Positions 8,598-20,833 of a stretch of DNA of 64,000 nucleotides are shown one piece after another. The translations under genes and the position numbers were made by a program. This DNA comes from Paenibacillus lutimineralis (lineage in GTDB: Bacteria > Bacillota > Bacilli > Paenibacillales > Paenibacillaceae), in NCBI RefSeq assembly GCF_003991425.1, contig NZ_CP034346.1, positions 214,001 through 278,000 on the forward strand, read 5' to 3'. The notes below the pieces were generated by a model, which saw nothing but the letters and a program-made list of their open reading frames with translations, did not search any database and had not been told where the DNA came from. Position 1 is the first letter of the stretch; every line of letters begins with the position of its first letter.

Positions 8598-8677
8598 GCA
8601 GCATTACTATGGTTTACTCATGACAGGCTTACTTGCCTTGTCTTGATTAATAAAAAAGAACACTGGGAGGATCAATC

Positions 8678-9688
8678 ATGAGTGTAAAAGTAGGTATTAA
8701 TGGATTTGGACGTATTGGACGTTTGGCTTTCCGTCGTATTCAAAATGTTGAAGGCATCGAAGTAGTAGCAATCAATGACCTGACAGACGCTAAAATGTTG
8801 GCTCATTTGTTGAAATATGATACTACGCAAGGCAAATTTGACGGCGAAGTTGAAGTTCATGACGGCTTCTTCAAAGTTAATGGTAAAGAAGTTAAGGTTC
8901 TTGCTAACCGCAACCCTGAAGAATTGCCTTGGGGCGAGCTTGGCGTAGACATCGTTCTTGAGTGCACAGGCTTCTTCACAACGAAAGAAAAAGCTGAACT
9001 TCACCTTAAAGGCGGCGCTAAAAAAGTCGTTATCTCCGCTCCAGCTACTGGCGACATGAAGACTGTTGTATACAACGTTAACCATGAAATCCTTGATGGC
9101 TCCGAAACTGTTATCTCCGGTGCTTCTTGCACAACGAACTGCTTGGCTCCTATGGCTAAAGTACTTCAAGACAAATTCGGCATCGTAGAAGGCTTGATGA
9201 CTACGATCCACGCATATACTGGCGACCAAAACACTTTGGATGCTCCTCATGCGAAAGGCGACTTCCGTCGTGCTCGCGCAGCTGCTGAGAACATCATCCC
9301 TAACACAACTGGTGCTGCAAAAGCAATCGGTCTGGTTATCCCAGAATTGCAAGGTAAATTGGATGGCGCGGCTCAACGCGTTCCAGTTGCAACTGGTTCC
9401 TTGACTGAGTTGGTTACCGTTCTTGAGAAGAACGTAACTGTTGACGAGATCAACGCTGCAATGAAGGCAGCTAGTGACCCAGAAACTTATGGATATACTG
9501 AAGATGAAATCGTATCTTCCGACATCAAGGGTATGACTTTCGGTTCCCTGTTCGATGCTACGCAAACTAAAGTATTGACTGTTGGCGACAAACAACTTGT
9601 TAAAACTGTAGCTTGGTACGACAACGAAATGTCCTACACTGCTCAATTGGTTCGTTCCCTGGAATACTTCGCAAAGAAAGTAAAGTAA
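8678..9688 (+). CDS. gapA: glyceraldehyde-3-phosphate dehydrogenase, type I
   Basis: A 336-residue NAD-dependent GAPDH that converts glyceraldehyde-3-phosphate to 1,3-bisphosphoglycerate. The N-terminal Rossmann motif is [10 protein letters not shown]. The catalytic cysteine is Cys151 in [12 protein letters not shown], and WYDNEMSY is near the C-terminus. Codon use is strongly biased towards a few codons, as in highly expressed genes. It lies 80 bp after cggR with a GGGAGG ribosome binding site, and a strong hairpin follows the stop. Confidence 0.98.
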   Translation: MSVKVGINGFGRIGRLAFRRIQNVEGIEVVAINDLTDAKMLAHLLKYDTTQGKFDGEVEVHDGFFKVNGKEVKVLANRNPEELPWGELGVDIVLECTGFFTTKEKAELHLKGGAKKVVISAPATGDMKTVVYNVNHEILDGSETVISGASCTTNCLAPMAKVLQDKFGIVEGLMTTIHAYTGDQNTLDAPHAKGDFRRARAAAENIIPNTTGAAKAIGLVIPELQGKLDGAAQRVPVATGSLTELVTVLEKNVTVDEINAAMKAASDPETYGYTEDEIVSSDIKGMTFGSLFDATQTKVLTVGDKQLVKTVAWYDNEMSYTAQLVRSLEYFAKKVK

Positions 9689-9712
9689 TTCCTGTTTATT
9701 GAAATATCACAT

Positions 9713-9752
9713 ACCAAAGAGGAGCGACCTGTTATAAGGACTCCTCTTTGGT
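9713..9752 (+). terminator. hairpin after gapA
   Basis: ACCAAAGAGGAG (9713-9724) and CTCCTCTTTGGT (9741-9752) form a perfect 12-bp stem. No T-tract follows, so it may act as a 3' stabiliser or partial terminator that separates abundant gapA message from pgk onward. Confidence 0.6.
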
Positions 9753-9943
9753 TCATGGATTGATTATAAATTATTATGAAAATCTAAGTTTTTAGATGGA
9801 CATTCACACACACATATAAATTAGATAGAGAGCAATACCGCTTAGGAGAGAAATCGAAGTCATATTTGAATTTGTGAGGGACCGGCCATTTCATAACTTT
9901 ATGAGGAGCGGCACCGCGCATATTTAATAGGAGGAACGTGGAG

Positions 9944-11125
9944 ATGAACAAGAAAAGCGTACGTGATGTGGAAGTAACCGGCAAACGCGTATTTGTGCGT
10001 GTAGATTTTAACGTGCCTATGCAAGATGGCCAGATTACAGATGATACTCGTATTCGTGAGACTTTGCCAACGGTTAAGTACTTGATCGAGAATGGTGCGA
10101 AAGTAATTCTTGCTAGCCACCTTGGCCGTCCAAAGGGTCAAGTGAACGAATCCATGCGTCTGACTGCTCCAGCTCAGCGCTTGTCCGAATTGCTCGGCAA
10201 AGAAGTTGCTAAGGCTAACGAAGCTGTAGGCGACGCAGTTAAAGCAAAAGTAGCAGCTATGAACAACGGCGACGTATTGGTGCTTGAGAATGTTCGTTTC
10301 TACCCAGGTGAAGAGAAGAATGATCCTGAACTGGCTAAGCAATTCGCAGAACTGGCTGATTTGTTCGTGAACGATGCGTTCGGCGCGGCTCACCGTGCAC
10401 ATGCTTCGACAGAAGGTATCGCTCATTTCTTGCCTGCAGTATCTGGCCTTTTGATGGAGAAAGAATTGTCCGTTCTTGGCAAAGCATTGTCTAACCCAGA
10501 TCGTCCTTTCACCGCAATTATTGGTGGATCCAAAGTTAAGGATAAGATCGACGTAATCGACAACTTGCTTAACATCGCTGACAACGTATTGATCGGCGGC
10601 GGTCTGACTTACACCTTCTTCAAGGCACAAGGCCATGAAATCGGCAAATCTCTGCTGGATGACACGAAGCTGGACGCTGCACTTGGTTTCATTGAGAAAG
10701 CGAAGAAGCTCGGCAAGAACTTCTATCTTCCAGTGGACTGTATCGCAGCTGATGATTTCAGTGCTGACGCTAATTTTAAAGCTGTAGATATCGATAGCAT
10801 TCCTGCTGATTGGGAAGGCGTGGATATCGGGCCGAAGACACGTGAAATTTACGCTGACGTAATCAAGAACTCCAAATTGGTTGTATGGAACGGACCAATG
10901 GGCGTATTTGAAATCGACAACTTCGCGAACGGAACAAAAGAAGTTGCTGAAGCTTGCGCAACAACTGAAGGCTACACGATTATCGGTGGCGGTGATTCCG
11001 CAGCAGCAGCCGAGAAATTCCATTTGGCCGATAAAATGAACCACATCTCCACTGGCGGTGGCGCTTCCCTGGAATTTATGGAAGGTAAGGCGCTTCCAGG
11101 CGTAGTGGCTCTGAACGATAAATAA
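9944..11125 (+). CDS. pgk: phosphoglycerate kinase
   Basis: A 393-residue PGK that transfers phosphate from 1,3-bisphosphoglycerate to ADP. The conserved N-terminus is [20 protein letters not shown] followed by DFNVPM; substrate-binding HLGRPKG and the C-terminal [12 protein letters not shown] nucleotide loop are present. ATG 9944 matches homologous PGK starts and has AGGAGG 9 nt upstream; GTG 9938 is too close to that site. A 255-bp gap separates it from gapA, which allows an additional promoter, although none is obvious. Confidence 0.98.
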   Translation: MNKKSVRDVEVTGKRVFVRVDFNVPMQDGQITDDTRIRETLPTVKYLIENGAKVILASHLGRPKGQVNESMRLTAPAQRLSELLGKEVAKANEAVGDAVKAKVAAMNNGDVLVLENVRFYPGEEKNDPELAKQFAELADLFVNDAFGAAHRAHASTEGIAHFLPAVSGLLMEKELSVLGKALSNPDRPFTAIIGGSKVKDKIDVIDNLLNIADNVLIGGGLTYTFFKAQGHEIGKSLLDDTKLDAALGFIEKAKKLGKNFYLPVDCIAADDFSADANFKAVDIDSIPADWEGVDIGPKTREIYADVIKNSKLVVWNGPMGVFEIDNFANGTKEVAEACATTEGYTIIGGGDSAAAAEKFHLADKMNHISTGGGASLEFMEGKALPGVVALNDK

Positions 11126-11130
11126 GCTGA

Positions 11131-11916
<786 letters not shown>

Positions 11917-11917
11917 G

Positions 11918-13465
11918 ATGACGACTCCAAAACCGGTAGCATTAATCATCATGGACGGCTTCGGGCTTCGTAAGGAAGTAGAAGGCAACGCGGTTGCTCA
12001 AGCGAATAAGCCTAACTATGACCGTTATTTGAAGCAATATCCGAATACTACCCTGACCGCTAGCGGTGAAGCGGTAGGGCTTCCAGAAGGCCAAATGGGT
12101 AACTCCGAAGTAGGTCACCTTAACATCGGCGCCGGCCGGATCGTATATCAAGACTTGACCCGGATCTCGAAGTCGATTCGCGAAGGTGAATTCTTTGAGA
12201 ACGAAACCTTAGTAAATGCGATACGCAGTGCCAAGAACAAAGGCAAGAAGCTTCATCTATATGGCCTTCTGTCTGATGGCGGCGTGCACAGCCATATTAA
12301 CCATATGCTGGCGATGCTCGACCTGGCTAAGAAAGAAGATATGCATGAAGTCTATATTCATGCCTTCCTCGATGGCCGTGATGTAGCTCCAGACAGTTCG
12401 AAGAGATATCTGGAGATTCTGATCAACAAGATCAATGAAATCGGCGTTGGCAAGATCGCCACGGTTCAAGGTCGTTACTATGCGATGGACCGTGACAAGC
12501 GTTGGGAACGTGTAGAGAAATCCTACCGTGCTATCGTATATGGCGAAGGACCGAAATACACCGATCCGATAAAAGCGGTTACGGAATCTTACGAGAAATC
12601 CGTATTTGACGAATTCGTTATGCCGACTGTCATCGCAGACGAGAATGATCAACCTGTTGGTTTGGTTGAATCGGAAGATTCCGTAATCTTCCTGAACTTC
12701 CGTCCTGACCGTGCAATTCAATTGTCCAACGCATTTACGAACGAAGATTTCCGCGGCTTCGACCGTGGGCCAAAATGTCCGAAGAATCTTCACTTCGTAT
12801 GCTTGACGCTCTTCTCGGAGACGGTAAATGGATATGTTGCCTATTCTCCTAAGAATCTGGATAACACATTCGGTGAAGTGCTTGTACAGAACGGTAAAAA
12901 TCAGCTTCGCATCGCTGAAACTGAGAAGTACCCACACGTTACATTCTTCTTCAGCGGCGGACGCGATGTTGAACTTCCAGGCGAGACTCGCGTACTAATC
13001 AATTCGCCGAAGGTGGCAACTTATGACCTTCAGCCGGAGATGAGTGCCTATGAAGTGGCCGAGGCTTGTGTGAAGGAAATCGAGAAGGATGTGCACGACG
13101 CAATCATTCTCAACTTCGCTAACCCGGACATGGTAGGTCACTCCGGTATGCTGGAACCAACTATCAAGGCGGTTGAAGTAACCGACGAATGCGTAGGCAA
13201 AGTCGTTGATGCTGTAACAGCCAAAGGTGGCGCAGTAATTATCATCGCTGACCACGGCAACGCAGACATGGAATTCGACGAGAATGGACGTCCGCATACA
13301 GCTCATACTACCAACCCTGTACCATTTATCGTTACTGACGAGAACGTGGTGCTTCGTGAAGGCGGTATTCTGGCTGACGTGGCTCCAACCTTGCTTGACC
13401 TGATGGGACTTCCTCAACCGGAAGAAATGACGGGTCAATCGATGATTGCTAGCCGTAAAGCATAA
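11918..13465 (+). CDS. gpmI: 2,3-bisphosphoglycerate-independent phosphoglycerate mutase
   Basis: A 515-residue manganese-dependent mutase converting 3- to 2-phosphoglycerate. The metal site begins at IIMDGFG (Asp13) and the phosphorylated serine is Ser63 in [24 protein letters not shown] and the C-terminal GQSM motif are present. The start ATG lies 1 bp after the tpiA stop; an upstream in-frame extension inside tpiA lacks a ribosome binding site and family similarity. Confidence 0.98.
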   Translation: MTTPKPVALIIMDGFGLRKEVEGNAVAQANKPNYDRYLKQYPNTTLTASGEAVGLPEGQMGNSEVGHLNIGAGRIVYQDLTRISKSIREGEFFENETLVNAIRSAKNKGKKLHLYGLLSDGGVHSHINHMLAMLDLAKKEDMHEVYIHAFLDGRDVAPDSSKRYLEILINKINEIGVGKIATVQGRYYAMDRDKRWERVEKSYRAIVYGEGPKYTDPIKAVTESYEKSVFDEFVMPTVIADENDQPVGLVESEDSVIFLNFRPDRAIQLSNAFTNEDFRGFDRGPKCPKNLHFVCLTLFSETVNGYVAYSPKNLDNTFGEVLVQNGKNQLRIAETEKYPHVTFFFSGGRDVELPGETRVLINSPKVATYDLQPEMSAYEVAEACVKEIEKDVHDAIILNFANPDMVGHSGMLEPTIKAVEVTDECVGKVVDAVTAKGGAVIIIADHGNADMEFDENGRPHTAHTTNPVPFIVTDENVVLREGGILADVAPTLLDLMGLPQPEEMTGQSMIASRKA

Positions 13466-14836
<1,371 letters not shown>

Positions 14837-14982
14837 GATATAGAGGATTCCACCTAAATGCTGCTTACTTTCAATGCACCAAGTCAGTCAACAAGATGAA
14901 CGGAGCAGCTTCATAAATATGTCAGTCACCTAAGAATCTTGCAACATTACTAGCTAGTTCGAACATCATAGTCAGTCAATAA

Positions 14983-15018
14983 GGAAGGACCTATCCGAGA
15001 CGTCGGGAGGTCCTTTCC
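14983..15018 (+). terminator. terminator after eno
   Basis: AAGGACCT (14985-14992) pairs with AGGTCCTT (15008-15015), and the stem can extend outward with GGAA/TTCC. It is followed by TTTCCTGTATTT. Confidence 0.7.
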
Positions 15019-15138
15019 TGTATTTCGGTTGTTATTCTCTGGGTATTGTGCTACAATAATAATGCTGTTTTTATATCTAAATTTAAGTTGGTAAGGAAAT
15101 ATAATTTCCGCGAGTTCTGACTTAGGAGGTGGATTTGG

Positions 15139-15372
15139 ATGAATGTCTTTTTAGAGGTACTGCTCGTTATTTTCTCTGTAGGTCTGATTGTAATTGTATT
15201 GCTGCAGGAAGGGAAGAGCGCAGGTCTCGCCGGCGCCATCTCCGGGGGTGCAGAACATCTCTTCGGTAAGAAGAAGGCACGCGGTATGGAACTGGTGCTT
15301 GAACGGACCACAGTAGTGTTGGCCGCGGGTTTCTTCATTATGGCGATCGTCGTAGCTATATTCGCGAAGTAG
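15139..15372 (+). CDS. secG: preprotein translocase subunit SecG
   Basis: A 77-residue SecG, the small accessory subunit of the SecYEG channel. Two membrane segments (about 4-24 and 52-75) flank a cytoplasmic loop with the family motif EGKSAGLAGAISGGAEHLFG. A strong AGGAGGTGG ribosome binding site precedes the ATG. The order secG-rnr-smpB-ssrA is conserved in Bacillales. Confidence 0.96.
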   Translation: MNVFLEVLLVIFSVGLIVIVLLQEGKSAGLAGAISGGAEHLFGKKKARGMELVLERTTVVLAAGFFIMAIVVAIFAK

Positions 15373-15395
15373 CCTGTTACTTAACAAATGTAATG

Positions 15396-15438
15396 AAGGG
15401 TTGTCCTTATCGTTAAGATATTAGGGACAACCCTTTTT
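15396..15438 (+). terminator. terminator after secG
   Basis: AAGGGTTGTCC (15396-15406) pairs with GGACAACCCTT (15425-15435), giving an 11-bp perfect stem followed by a run of six T. Confidence 0.92.
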
Positions 15439-15597
15439 TGTTGTATACAAGTCTTGGGTTGTTCGCTAAAAAGGGATGCGGAAATGGCATTTCGTGTATA
15501 CTAGAGTAGAGAAAACTATTGGAAATTATATTCAGGCAATGATGGAACATTCAAATACATACCGGTAAATTGGACAGCCGGCCTGAGGTGGGAATTT

Positions 15598-18429
15598 ATG
15601 ATAACGGAAACAGAACTGCTCGCGTTCATGCGCGAACAGGCATATAAACCGATGACGTATCAAGAATTGGAGCAGTATTTTCAAATATCTGATGCTGCGG
15701 AGTTCAAAGAATTTCTGAAGCTGTTGAATCGGTTAGAGCAAGATGGGAAAATTGTATTAACAAGAAGCCATCGTTACGGGGTTCCCGAACGGATGAATCT
15801 GGTTAGAGGGCGTTTGCAGGCGCATGCCAAAGGCTTTGCATTTCTAATTCCAGAGGACCGCGAGCATCCGGATGTATATATTCATGCTAATGATCTGAAA
15901 AGTGCAATGAATGGCGATACGGTATTAGTGCGCATTAATTCCAAGAGCGTAGCCGGAGGCAAACTGGAGGGCGAAGTCATCCGCATTGTGACACGGGCGG
16001 TCGTCCAGGTGGTCGGCGTCTTTCAGAGCTTTGAGACGTATGGCTTTGTGTTGCCGGACGATAAACGGATTAATCGCGATATTTTTATTCCGAAGGAATC
16101 CTTTGCCGGGGCGGTCGATGGCGAGAAGGTCGTCGTCCGTATCGTGAATTATCCAGAGGGAAGATCGGCTGCGGAGGGCGAGATTATTGAGATTCTTGGG
16201 CATAAGGATGACCCGGGAGTTGATATTCTGTCCATTATTCGCAAGCATCAATTGCCTGAGGCATTCCCGGATGAGGTAATGGCGGAAGCGACGGATGCGC
16301 CAGATGAGATTGCTGAGGAAGAGATCGCGAAGCAGAGGCGGCGTGATTTACGTAACAAAGTGATCGTTACGATCGACGGTGAGGACGCCAAGGACCTGGA
16401 TGATGCGGTCAATGTGGAGCTGCTGCCTAACGGTCATTACAAGCTTGGCGTGCATATTGCCGATGTAGGCTACTATGTCAGAGAAGGCTCCAAGCTGGAT
16501 CATGAGGCTTATAATCGCGGCTGTAGCGTCTACTTGGTCGATCGGGTAATCCCTATGCTGCCGCACCGGCTGTCAAATGGGATATGCTCCCTGAATCCGA
16601 AGGTGGACCGCTTCACGCTGTCCTGCGAGATGGAGTTCGATGAGAAGCTTCACGTCGTGAAGCATGATGTTTTTACAAGTGTGATCCGTACAACGGAGCG
16701 TATGACTTATACCAATGTCCGTAAAATATTGCTCGAAGAAGATCCAGAGGTTACTGAGCGTTACAGCGATCTGGTCGATATGTTTAAGACGATGCGCGAA
16801 CTGGCGATGAAGCTGCGTTCGAAACGGATGAAGCGCGGGGCGGTCGATTTTGATTTTGAAGAATCAAAGGTGCTCGTGGATGAGAACGGCAAAGTAACCG
16901 ATATCGTTAAACGGGAGCGTTCGATTGCTGAACAGATCATCGAGGAATTCATGCTGGCAGCGAATGAGACGGTGGCGGAGCATTTCCACTGGCTGAAGGT
17001 GCCGTTCATCTACCGAATTCATGAAGATCCGGATCAGGAGAAGTTGATGAACTTTATGGCCTTCGCTGCTAACTTTGGCCATGCCGTGAAGGGCGGGAAG
17101 GGCAATAAGGTGCATCCGCGCGCTCTACAGAAGCTGCTTGAGGACATCCAAGGCACGAAGGAGCAGACGGTAATCAGCACGATGATGCTGCGGTCGATGA
17201 AGCAGGCGAAGTATGATGCAGAGAGCACGGGGCATTTCGGACTGGCTGCGGAGTTCTATACGCACTTCACCTCGCCGATCCGCCGTTACCCTGACCTTGT
17301 GATTCATCGGATTATTCGAGAGGTAATAGAACATAACGGCGTGCTGCCTGCAGATCGGCAGGAGTATCTGAACAGCCGGATGCAGGAGATTGCACAGCAA
17401 TCTTCCGAGCGCGAGCGCGTCGCTGTCGAGGCGGAACGGGATACGGAACAGCTTAAGAAGGCCGAGTATATGCTCGATAAGGTCGGGGAAGTATTCCCTG
17501 GCATGATCAGCAGTGTAACGAGCTTCGGGATGTTCATCGAGCTTGAGAATACAGTAGAAGGTCTGATTCACATCAGTACGATGACGGATGATTACTATCA
17601 TTTCCATGAGCAGCATATGGCGTTGATCGGGGAGCGGACTTCGCGAATCTTCCGGATCGGCGATGAGGTCGAGATCCGAGTGGCGCGTGTGAATATGGAC
17701 GAGCATACGATTGATTTTGAGCTCGTCGATATGAAGCCGCGGAAACGGGAGGGCTCCTTCGGCGGCGAAGGCGGTGGACGCGACGAGCGTGGCGGTGGCG
17801 GCTTCCGAGCAGGCAAACGGCGTGGCGGCAGAGCTAGCGATGGTGAGGGCAACGGTGCCGGTGCTCGCGCTGGAGCTGGGGGTAAGTCCAGTGGCAAGCC
17901 AGGAAAGGTCGGCAAGGCCGGAGACAAGACCCGAGGCAAGTCTGGCGGAAAGAGTGGTAAAGTAGGCAAGACAGATAAGTCGGTCAAAGGTAAAAATGGT
18001 AAGTTGGGTAAGGGCCCGGCAACAACTAGTGCGGATCAGGCTAGTGCCGGCGAGAATTGGATAGATAGTATACCTATTGATAATGGAACGTACAAGGCAA
18101 AACGTGGCAAGCGCAAGGGTTCCGCGGGCGACGGCTCAGGCGATTCGTCGGCGGTGAGCTTTGGCTTCGGCTCCGGCAAGGGCGGCTATGCCGCCGGGTC
18201 GGTTGCCGTCAGTCGCGATGGCGGTGGTGGCTATCGCACCGGCGAGAAGCGCTCGCGGCGGCCTGAGCGTGCGAGCGAGGAGAACATCGTCGGCGGAGGG
18301 GTTGCCGCCGATGAGGCTACGACAGCGTCACCGCGTAAGGGACGTGGCGGCAAGAGCAGCGGCAGCGGCCGCAAAGCCCAGTCTGGTGGCAATAGCACCG
18401 CTGCTTTTGTACGCAAGAAGAGAAAGTAA
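15598..18429 (+). CDS. rnr: ribonuclease R
   Basis: A 943-residue 3'-5' exoribonuclease. In order: an N-terminal winged helix (1-60), cold-shock domains (about 70-220), the RNB catalytic domain (about 255-590) with [15 protein letters not shown] carrying the metal-binding aspartates and [12 protein letters not shown], and an S1 RNA-binding domain (about 635-715, [20 protein letters not shown]). The last 220 residues are a low-complexity tail rich in Gly, Lys, Arg and Ser, longer than usual for Bacillus RNase R (about 780 residues), probably disordered and RNA-binding. RNase R degrades structured RNA and works with tmRNA/SmpB, whose genes follow. Confidence 0.97.
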   Translation: MITETELLAFMREQAYKPMTYQELEQYFQISDAAEFKEFLKLLNRLEQDGKIVLTRSHRYGVPERMNLVRGRLQAHAKGFAFLIPEDREHPDVYIHANDLKSAMNGDTVLVRINSKSVAGGKLEGEVIRIVTRAVVQVVGVFQSFETYGFVLPDDKRINRDIFIPKESFAGAVDGEKVVVRIVNYPEGRSAAEGEIIEILGHKDDPGVDILSIIRKHQLPEAFPDEVMAEATDAPDEIAEEEIAKQRRRDLRNKVIVTIDGEDAKDLDDAVNVELLPNGHYKLGVHIADVGYYVREGSKLDHEAYNRGCSVYLVDRVIPMLPHRLSNGICSLNPKVDRFTLSCEMEFDEKLHVVKHDVFTSVIRTTERMTYTNVRKILLEEDPEVTERYSDLVDMFKTMRELAMKLRSKRMKRGAVDFDFEESKVLVDENGKVTDIVKRERSIAEQIIEEFMLAANETVAEHFHWLKVPFIYRIHEDPDQEKLMNFMAFAANFGHAVKGGKGNKVHPRALQKLLEDIQGTKEQTVISTMMLRSMKQAKYDAESTGHFGLAAEFYTHFTSPIRRYPDLVIHRIIREVIEHNGVLPADRQEYLNSRMQEIAQQSSERERVAVEAERDTEQLKKAEYMLDKVGEVFPGMISSVTSFGMFIELENTVEGLIHISTMTDDYYHFHEQHMALIGERTSRIFRIGDEVEIRVARVNMDEHTIDFELVDMKPRKREGSFGGEGGGRDERGGGGFRAGKRRGGRASDGEGNGAGARAGAGGKSSGKPGKVGKAGDKTRGKSGGKSGKVGKTDKSVKGKNGKLGKGPATTSADQASAGENWIDSIPIDNGTYKAKRGKRKGSAGDGSGDSSAVSFGFGSGKGGYAAGSVAVSRDGGGGYRTGEKRSRRPERASEENIVGGGVAADEATTASPRKGRGGKSSGSGRKAQSGGNSTAAFVRKKRK

Positions 18430-18496
18430 GCCTGGGTTTTATCGAGGATAGAATGCAGAGTTAATACGTGTAGTCGGGAAAAAACGTGTTGGAAGG

Positions 18497-18537
18497 GCGG
18501 GTGGAGCCAGGTGCTGCATCCGCTCTTTTTCTTTTTA
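18497..18537 (+). terminator. terminator after rnr
   Basis: GCGGGTG (18497-18503) pairs with CATCCGC (18517-18523), followed by TCTTTTTCTTTTT. The remaining AT-rich stretch to about 19.0 kb shows no convincing gene. Confidence 0.75.
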
Positions 18538-19039
18538 GTTCCTTGTTAAGTCGGATTGTTGAAAAGACCTTTGATTTCATTCGTGGCGTCCTCCGTATGA
18601 GAACTTTTTATCTAAATGTCTTTTGAAAGGTGGACACTCAGCTGGAGTAGAGTTAAGTGTAGACAGGTAATGGAGATGAAAGGACACTTTTTGGATTTGT
18701 CCGTGTGGAAGAGACGAAGTGGGGAGAAGATGTATCATCAGGAAAAAACTTTTCACAACATGATGAGGATCTCATTGAATTCGCCCATTCTGATATACAT
18801 TGATATATCAAATTGTTATATCTGTATTCGTGTTATATCGTATATATATTTGTGTATTATATAATGAATGATTACACGACATACCATAATTTTTGTTGTT
18901 AGCTGATCTAAGGAGTTTCATGGCTTTTTTGGTGATAGCTGTGGAACAGGCGGATTCTTGATTTTAGACCGTAGAGTTGGTACAATTAATCTCTAGCGTA
19001 CTTGATCAAATCGGCTGAACGACGAGGAGGAGAATGGAC

Positions 19040-19519
19040 ATGGGTAAGAAAAATGATGGCAAGGTTTTAGCGCAGAATAAAAAAGCTTCCCATGACTACT
19101 TCATCGAAGAAACCTTTGAGGCAGGTATGGTGCTGACGGGCACGGAGATTAAATCTGTTCGCAATGCCCGGGTGAATATTAATGATGCTTTTGCAACGAT
19201 TCGTAATGGTGAGATTCATATTCATAACATGCATATTAGTCCTTTTGAGCAAGGGAATCGGCACAATCCAACGGATCCGACCCGGGCTCGCAAGCTGCTG
19301 ATGCATAAGGCACAGATTAACAAGCTCCTCGGTCTCTCCAAGCAAGAAGGCTACTCGATTGTTCCGCTGAAGATTTATGTTCGCAACGGATACGCGAAGC
19401 TGCTGATCGGGCTTGGTAAAGGGAAGAAGCAATACGACAAGCGTGAGGCGGCCGCCAAGCGGGATGCACAGCGCGATATTCAGCGTATTTTGCGCGAGAA
19501 GCAGAAAGTGGCAAGATAG
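19040..19519 (+). CDS. smpB: SsrA-binding protein SmpB
   Basis: A 159-residue OB-fold protein that binds the tRNA-like domain of tmRNA and delivers it to stalled ribosomes. Characteristic segments are [33 protein letters not shown], the [13 protein letters not shown] stretch and a basic C-terminal tail ([17 protein letters not shown]). Either ATG at 19034 or 19040 fits the GAGGAGG ribosome binding site; 19040 gives the usual MGKK start. The tmRNA gene follows 157 bp downstream. Confidence 0.97.
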   Translation: MGKKNDGKVLAQNKKASHDYFIEETFEAGMVLTGTEIKSVRNARVNINDAFATIRNGEIHIHNMHISPFEQGNRHNPTDPTRARKLLMHKAQINKLLGLSKQEGYSIVPLKIYVRNGYAKLLIGLGKGKKQYDKREAAAKRDAQRDIQRILREKQKVAR

Positions 19520-19593
19520 ACACTCAGGTCATTGGATAGGCTATATATTGCCTGTTCTTCCTTCAAGTCCATAATCAATGCGGACTCGAAGTG

Positions 19594-19602
19594 TGTTATA
19601 CT
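19594..19602 (+). promoter_or_regulatory. extended -10 promoter of ssrA
   Basis: TGTTATACT matches an extended -10 element (TGnTATAAT) about 75 bp before the mature tmRNA 5' end. No good -35 hexamer is visible. A TATAAT at 19670-19675 lies too near the mature end to be the promoter. Confidence 0.45.
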
Positions 19603-19676
19603 AAGTGATGTAAGAAAGTAATGATTTATGGATGCACCTTTGCCGGATACTCTTGAGATCCAGCCTTTTATAATAC

Positions 19677-20038
19677 GGGGGCGTTTTTGGATTCGACGGG
19701 GGTAGTTCGAGCATGGGTAGCGGGTAGTGGGGACGCGTCCGCTTCATCAACGCTAAAGCCAATTAAACGGCAAACAACAAAACAACTTCGCATTAGCAGC
19801 TTAATAACCTGTTAGCGAGCTCCTCCTCTGCATCGCCCATGTGCCGAGACAGGGGCCCAACTTTAGTGGGATACGCTGTCACATCTCCGCCTGGGGTGTG
19901 CTGAAGAAGACAATCAGGCTGACCTTAGCGATAGCCGGTTACGGGGCGCTTGCTAAGGTGACATCAAAACCGTGACTACACCCGTAGACACCTATGTGGC
20001 GTTGCCTTCGGACAGGGGTTCGACTCCCCTCGCCTCCA
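19677..20038 (+). ncRNA. ssrA: transfer-messenger RNA (tmRNA)
   Basis: The 5' end GGGGGCG pairs with the 3' CGCCTCC (one G-U), forming the tRNA-like acceptor stem; the T arm is GGGG-TTCGACT-CCCC. The tag reading frame resumes at GGC AAA and encodes GKQQNNFALAA before tandem TAA stops, ending in the ALAA degron recognised by Clp proteases. CCA is not encoded (A then TTG follows). tmRNA rescues stalled ribosomes together with SmpB, encoded just upstream. The 3' 30-80 nt of this gene recur downstream as partial copies. Confidence 0.97.
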
Positions 20039-20043
20039 TTGTT

Positions 20044-20076
20044 AAAACCCAGTCCCAATAAGGGCTGGGTTTTTAT
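20044..20076 (+). terminator. terminator after ssrA
   Basis: AAACCCAG pairs with CTGGGTTT around an inner CCC/GGG extension, followed by TTTTTATT. A similar terminator-after-tmRNA-end arrangement recurs at the downstream partial copies. Confidence 0.9.
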
Positions 20077-20217
20077 TATGCCTGAAATTGTAGACACGAG
20101 ACTTTGGTGATCTCAATTTTTGTAATTCTTGTAGACGAGTTGAACAAAAGATTCCTGATTTATGGTATTAATAAGTATATTACAACTTTTGTAAAAAAAA
20201 TTTGAAAGGATAAAGTT

Positions 20218-20685
20218 ATGAGCAATTTAATAATGAAACATTGGTCTGCTGAACAACGTGAGTTGCCTGGAATGAATTGCATTGCTTTTCCAAATGGAAA
20301 AATAATCATTTTAAATGTCGCGACATATTACAATCCTAACAACAATGAACGCAAGGTTTACTGTTCTCCCCAGTGTGATACGACTATTGAAAGTATCGAA
20401 AAATATGACGCCGAATGCTGGACAATGGTTGATGCATGGACGAATATTGACTATCAAGGCGGTAAAATCTATGGCGGGGATGGGCAAATGGGAAATGAAG
20501 GCTTCATTGCTTGCACAGATGCAAATGACAATTTGGTTTGGGGTATCTTTTTTGATGAGACAAATCCTATAAAAAAATTAAGTATCAAAGATAAAACATT
20601 AATTGCTATTAATGAACATGAAGATATGAGGATTCAAATCAATTTGGACACCCTTGTAGATATTAAGATGACATATCTTAGGTAA
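20218..20685 (+). CDS. hypothetical protein in an ssrA-flanked cassette
   Basis: A 155-residue acidic, soluble-looking protein without signal peptide or membrane segment; I do not recognise the family. It is rich in aromatic residues and Asn/Asp (for example VDAWTNIDYQGGKIYGGDGQ near residue 75). ATG 20218 follows GAAAGGATAAAG. Base composition is more AT-rich than the ssrA region. It is the only gene between the tmRNA 3' end (20038) and the next partial copy of that end (20700-20728), so it looks like a one-gene cargo unit. Its size would fit an immunity or accessory protein, but nothing shows that. Confidence 0.75.
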   Translation: MSNLIMKHWSAEQRELPGMNCIAFPNGKIIILNVATYYNPNNNERKVYCSPQCDTTIESIEKYDAECWTMVDAWTNIDYQGGKIYGGDGQMGNEGFIACTDANDNLVWGIFFDETNPIKKLSIKDKTLIAINEHEDMRIQINLDTLVDIKMTYLR

Positions 20686-20699
20686 CTCACTTAGATGGA

Positions 20700-20728
20700 G
20701 ACAGGGGTTCGATTCCCCTCGCCTCCAT
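20700..20728 (+). repeat. partial copy of tmRNA 3' end (att-like remnant 1)
   Basis: GACAGGGGTTCGATTCCCCT followed by CGCCTCCAT repeats the last 29 nt of ssrA with a single C/T difference. It is followed by an imperfect hairpin with stem GCACC/GGTGC (about 20746-20762). This is the junction expected when an element inserts at the tmRNA 3' end. Confidence 0.9.
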
Positions 20729-20742
20729 CGATACTATCAGAA

Positions 20743-20767
20743 AAAGCACCGTGTCAGGTGCTCTGTT
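20743..20767 (+). terminator. terminator after att-like remnant 1
   Basis: AGCACC GTGTCA GGTGCT hairpin followed by CTGTTTGTG; the T-tract is poor. Confidence 0.5.
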
Positions 20768-20833
20768 TGTGTCTTCATTTCTGAATAGCTTGGTACCTGA
20801 AATATCCAATTAATCCGTTTATATCGCTACACG

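Noticed and set aside
8672-9646. A 324-codon open frame antisense to gapA
   Set aside because: It is a shadow of the strong codon bias of gapA; no ribosome binding site and no protein-like family motif.
9899-11044. A 381-codon open frame antisense to pgk
   Set aside because: Same cause as at gapA; Cys-, Phe- and Ser-rich translation without domain features.
18616-18864. An 82-codon frame in the rnr-smpB gap
   Set aside because: Low-complexity AT-rich C-terminus (YIDISNCYICIRVISYIYL), no ribosome binding site, no family resemblance.
19670-19675. TATAAT directly before tmRNA considered as its -10
   Set aside because: It ends only 1 nt before the mature 5' end, too close for transcription initiation; the extended -10 further upstream is preferred.
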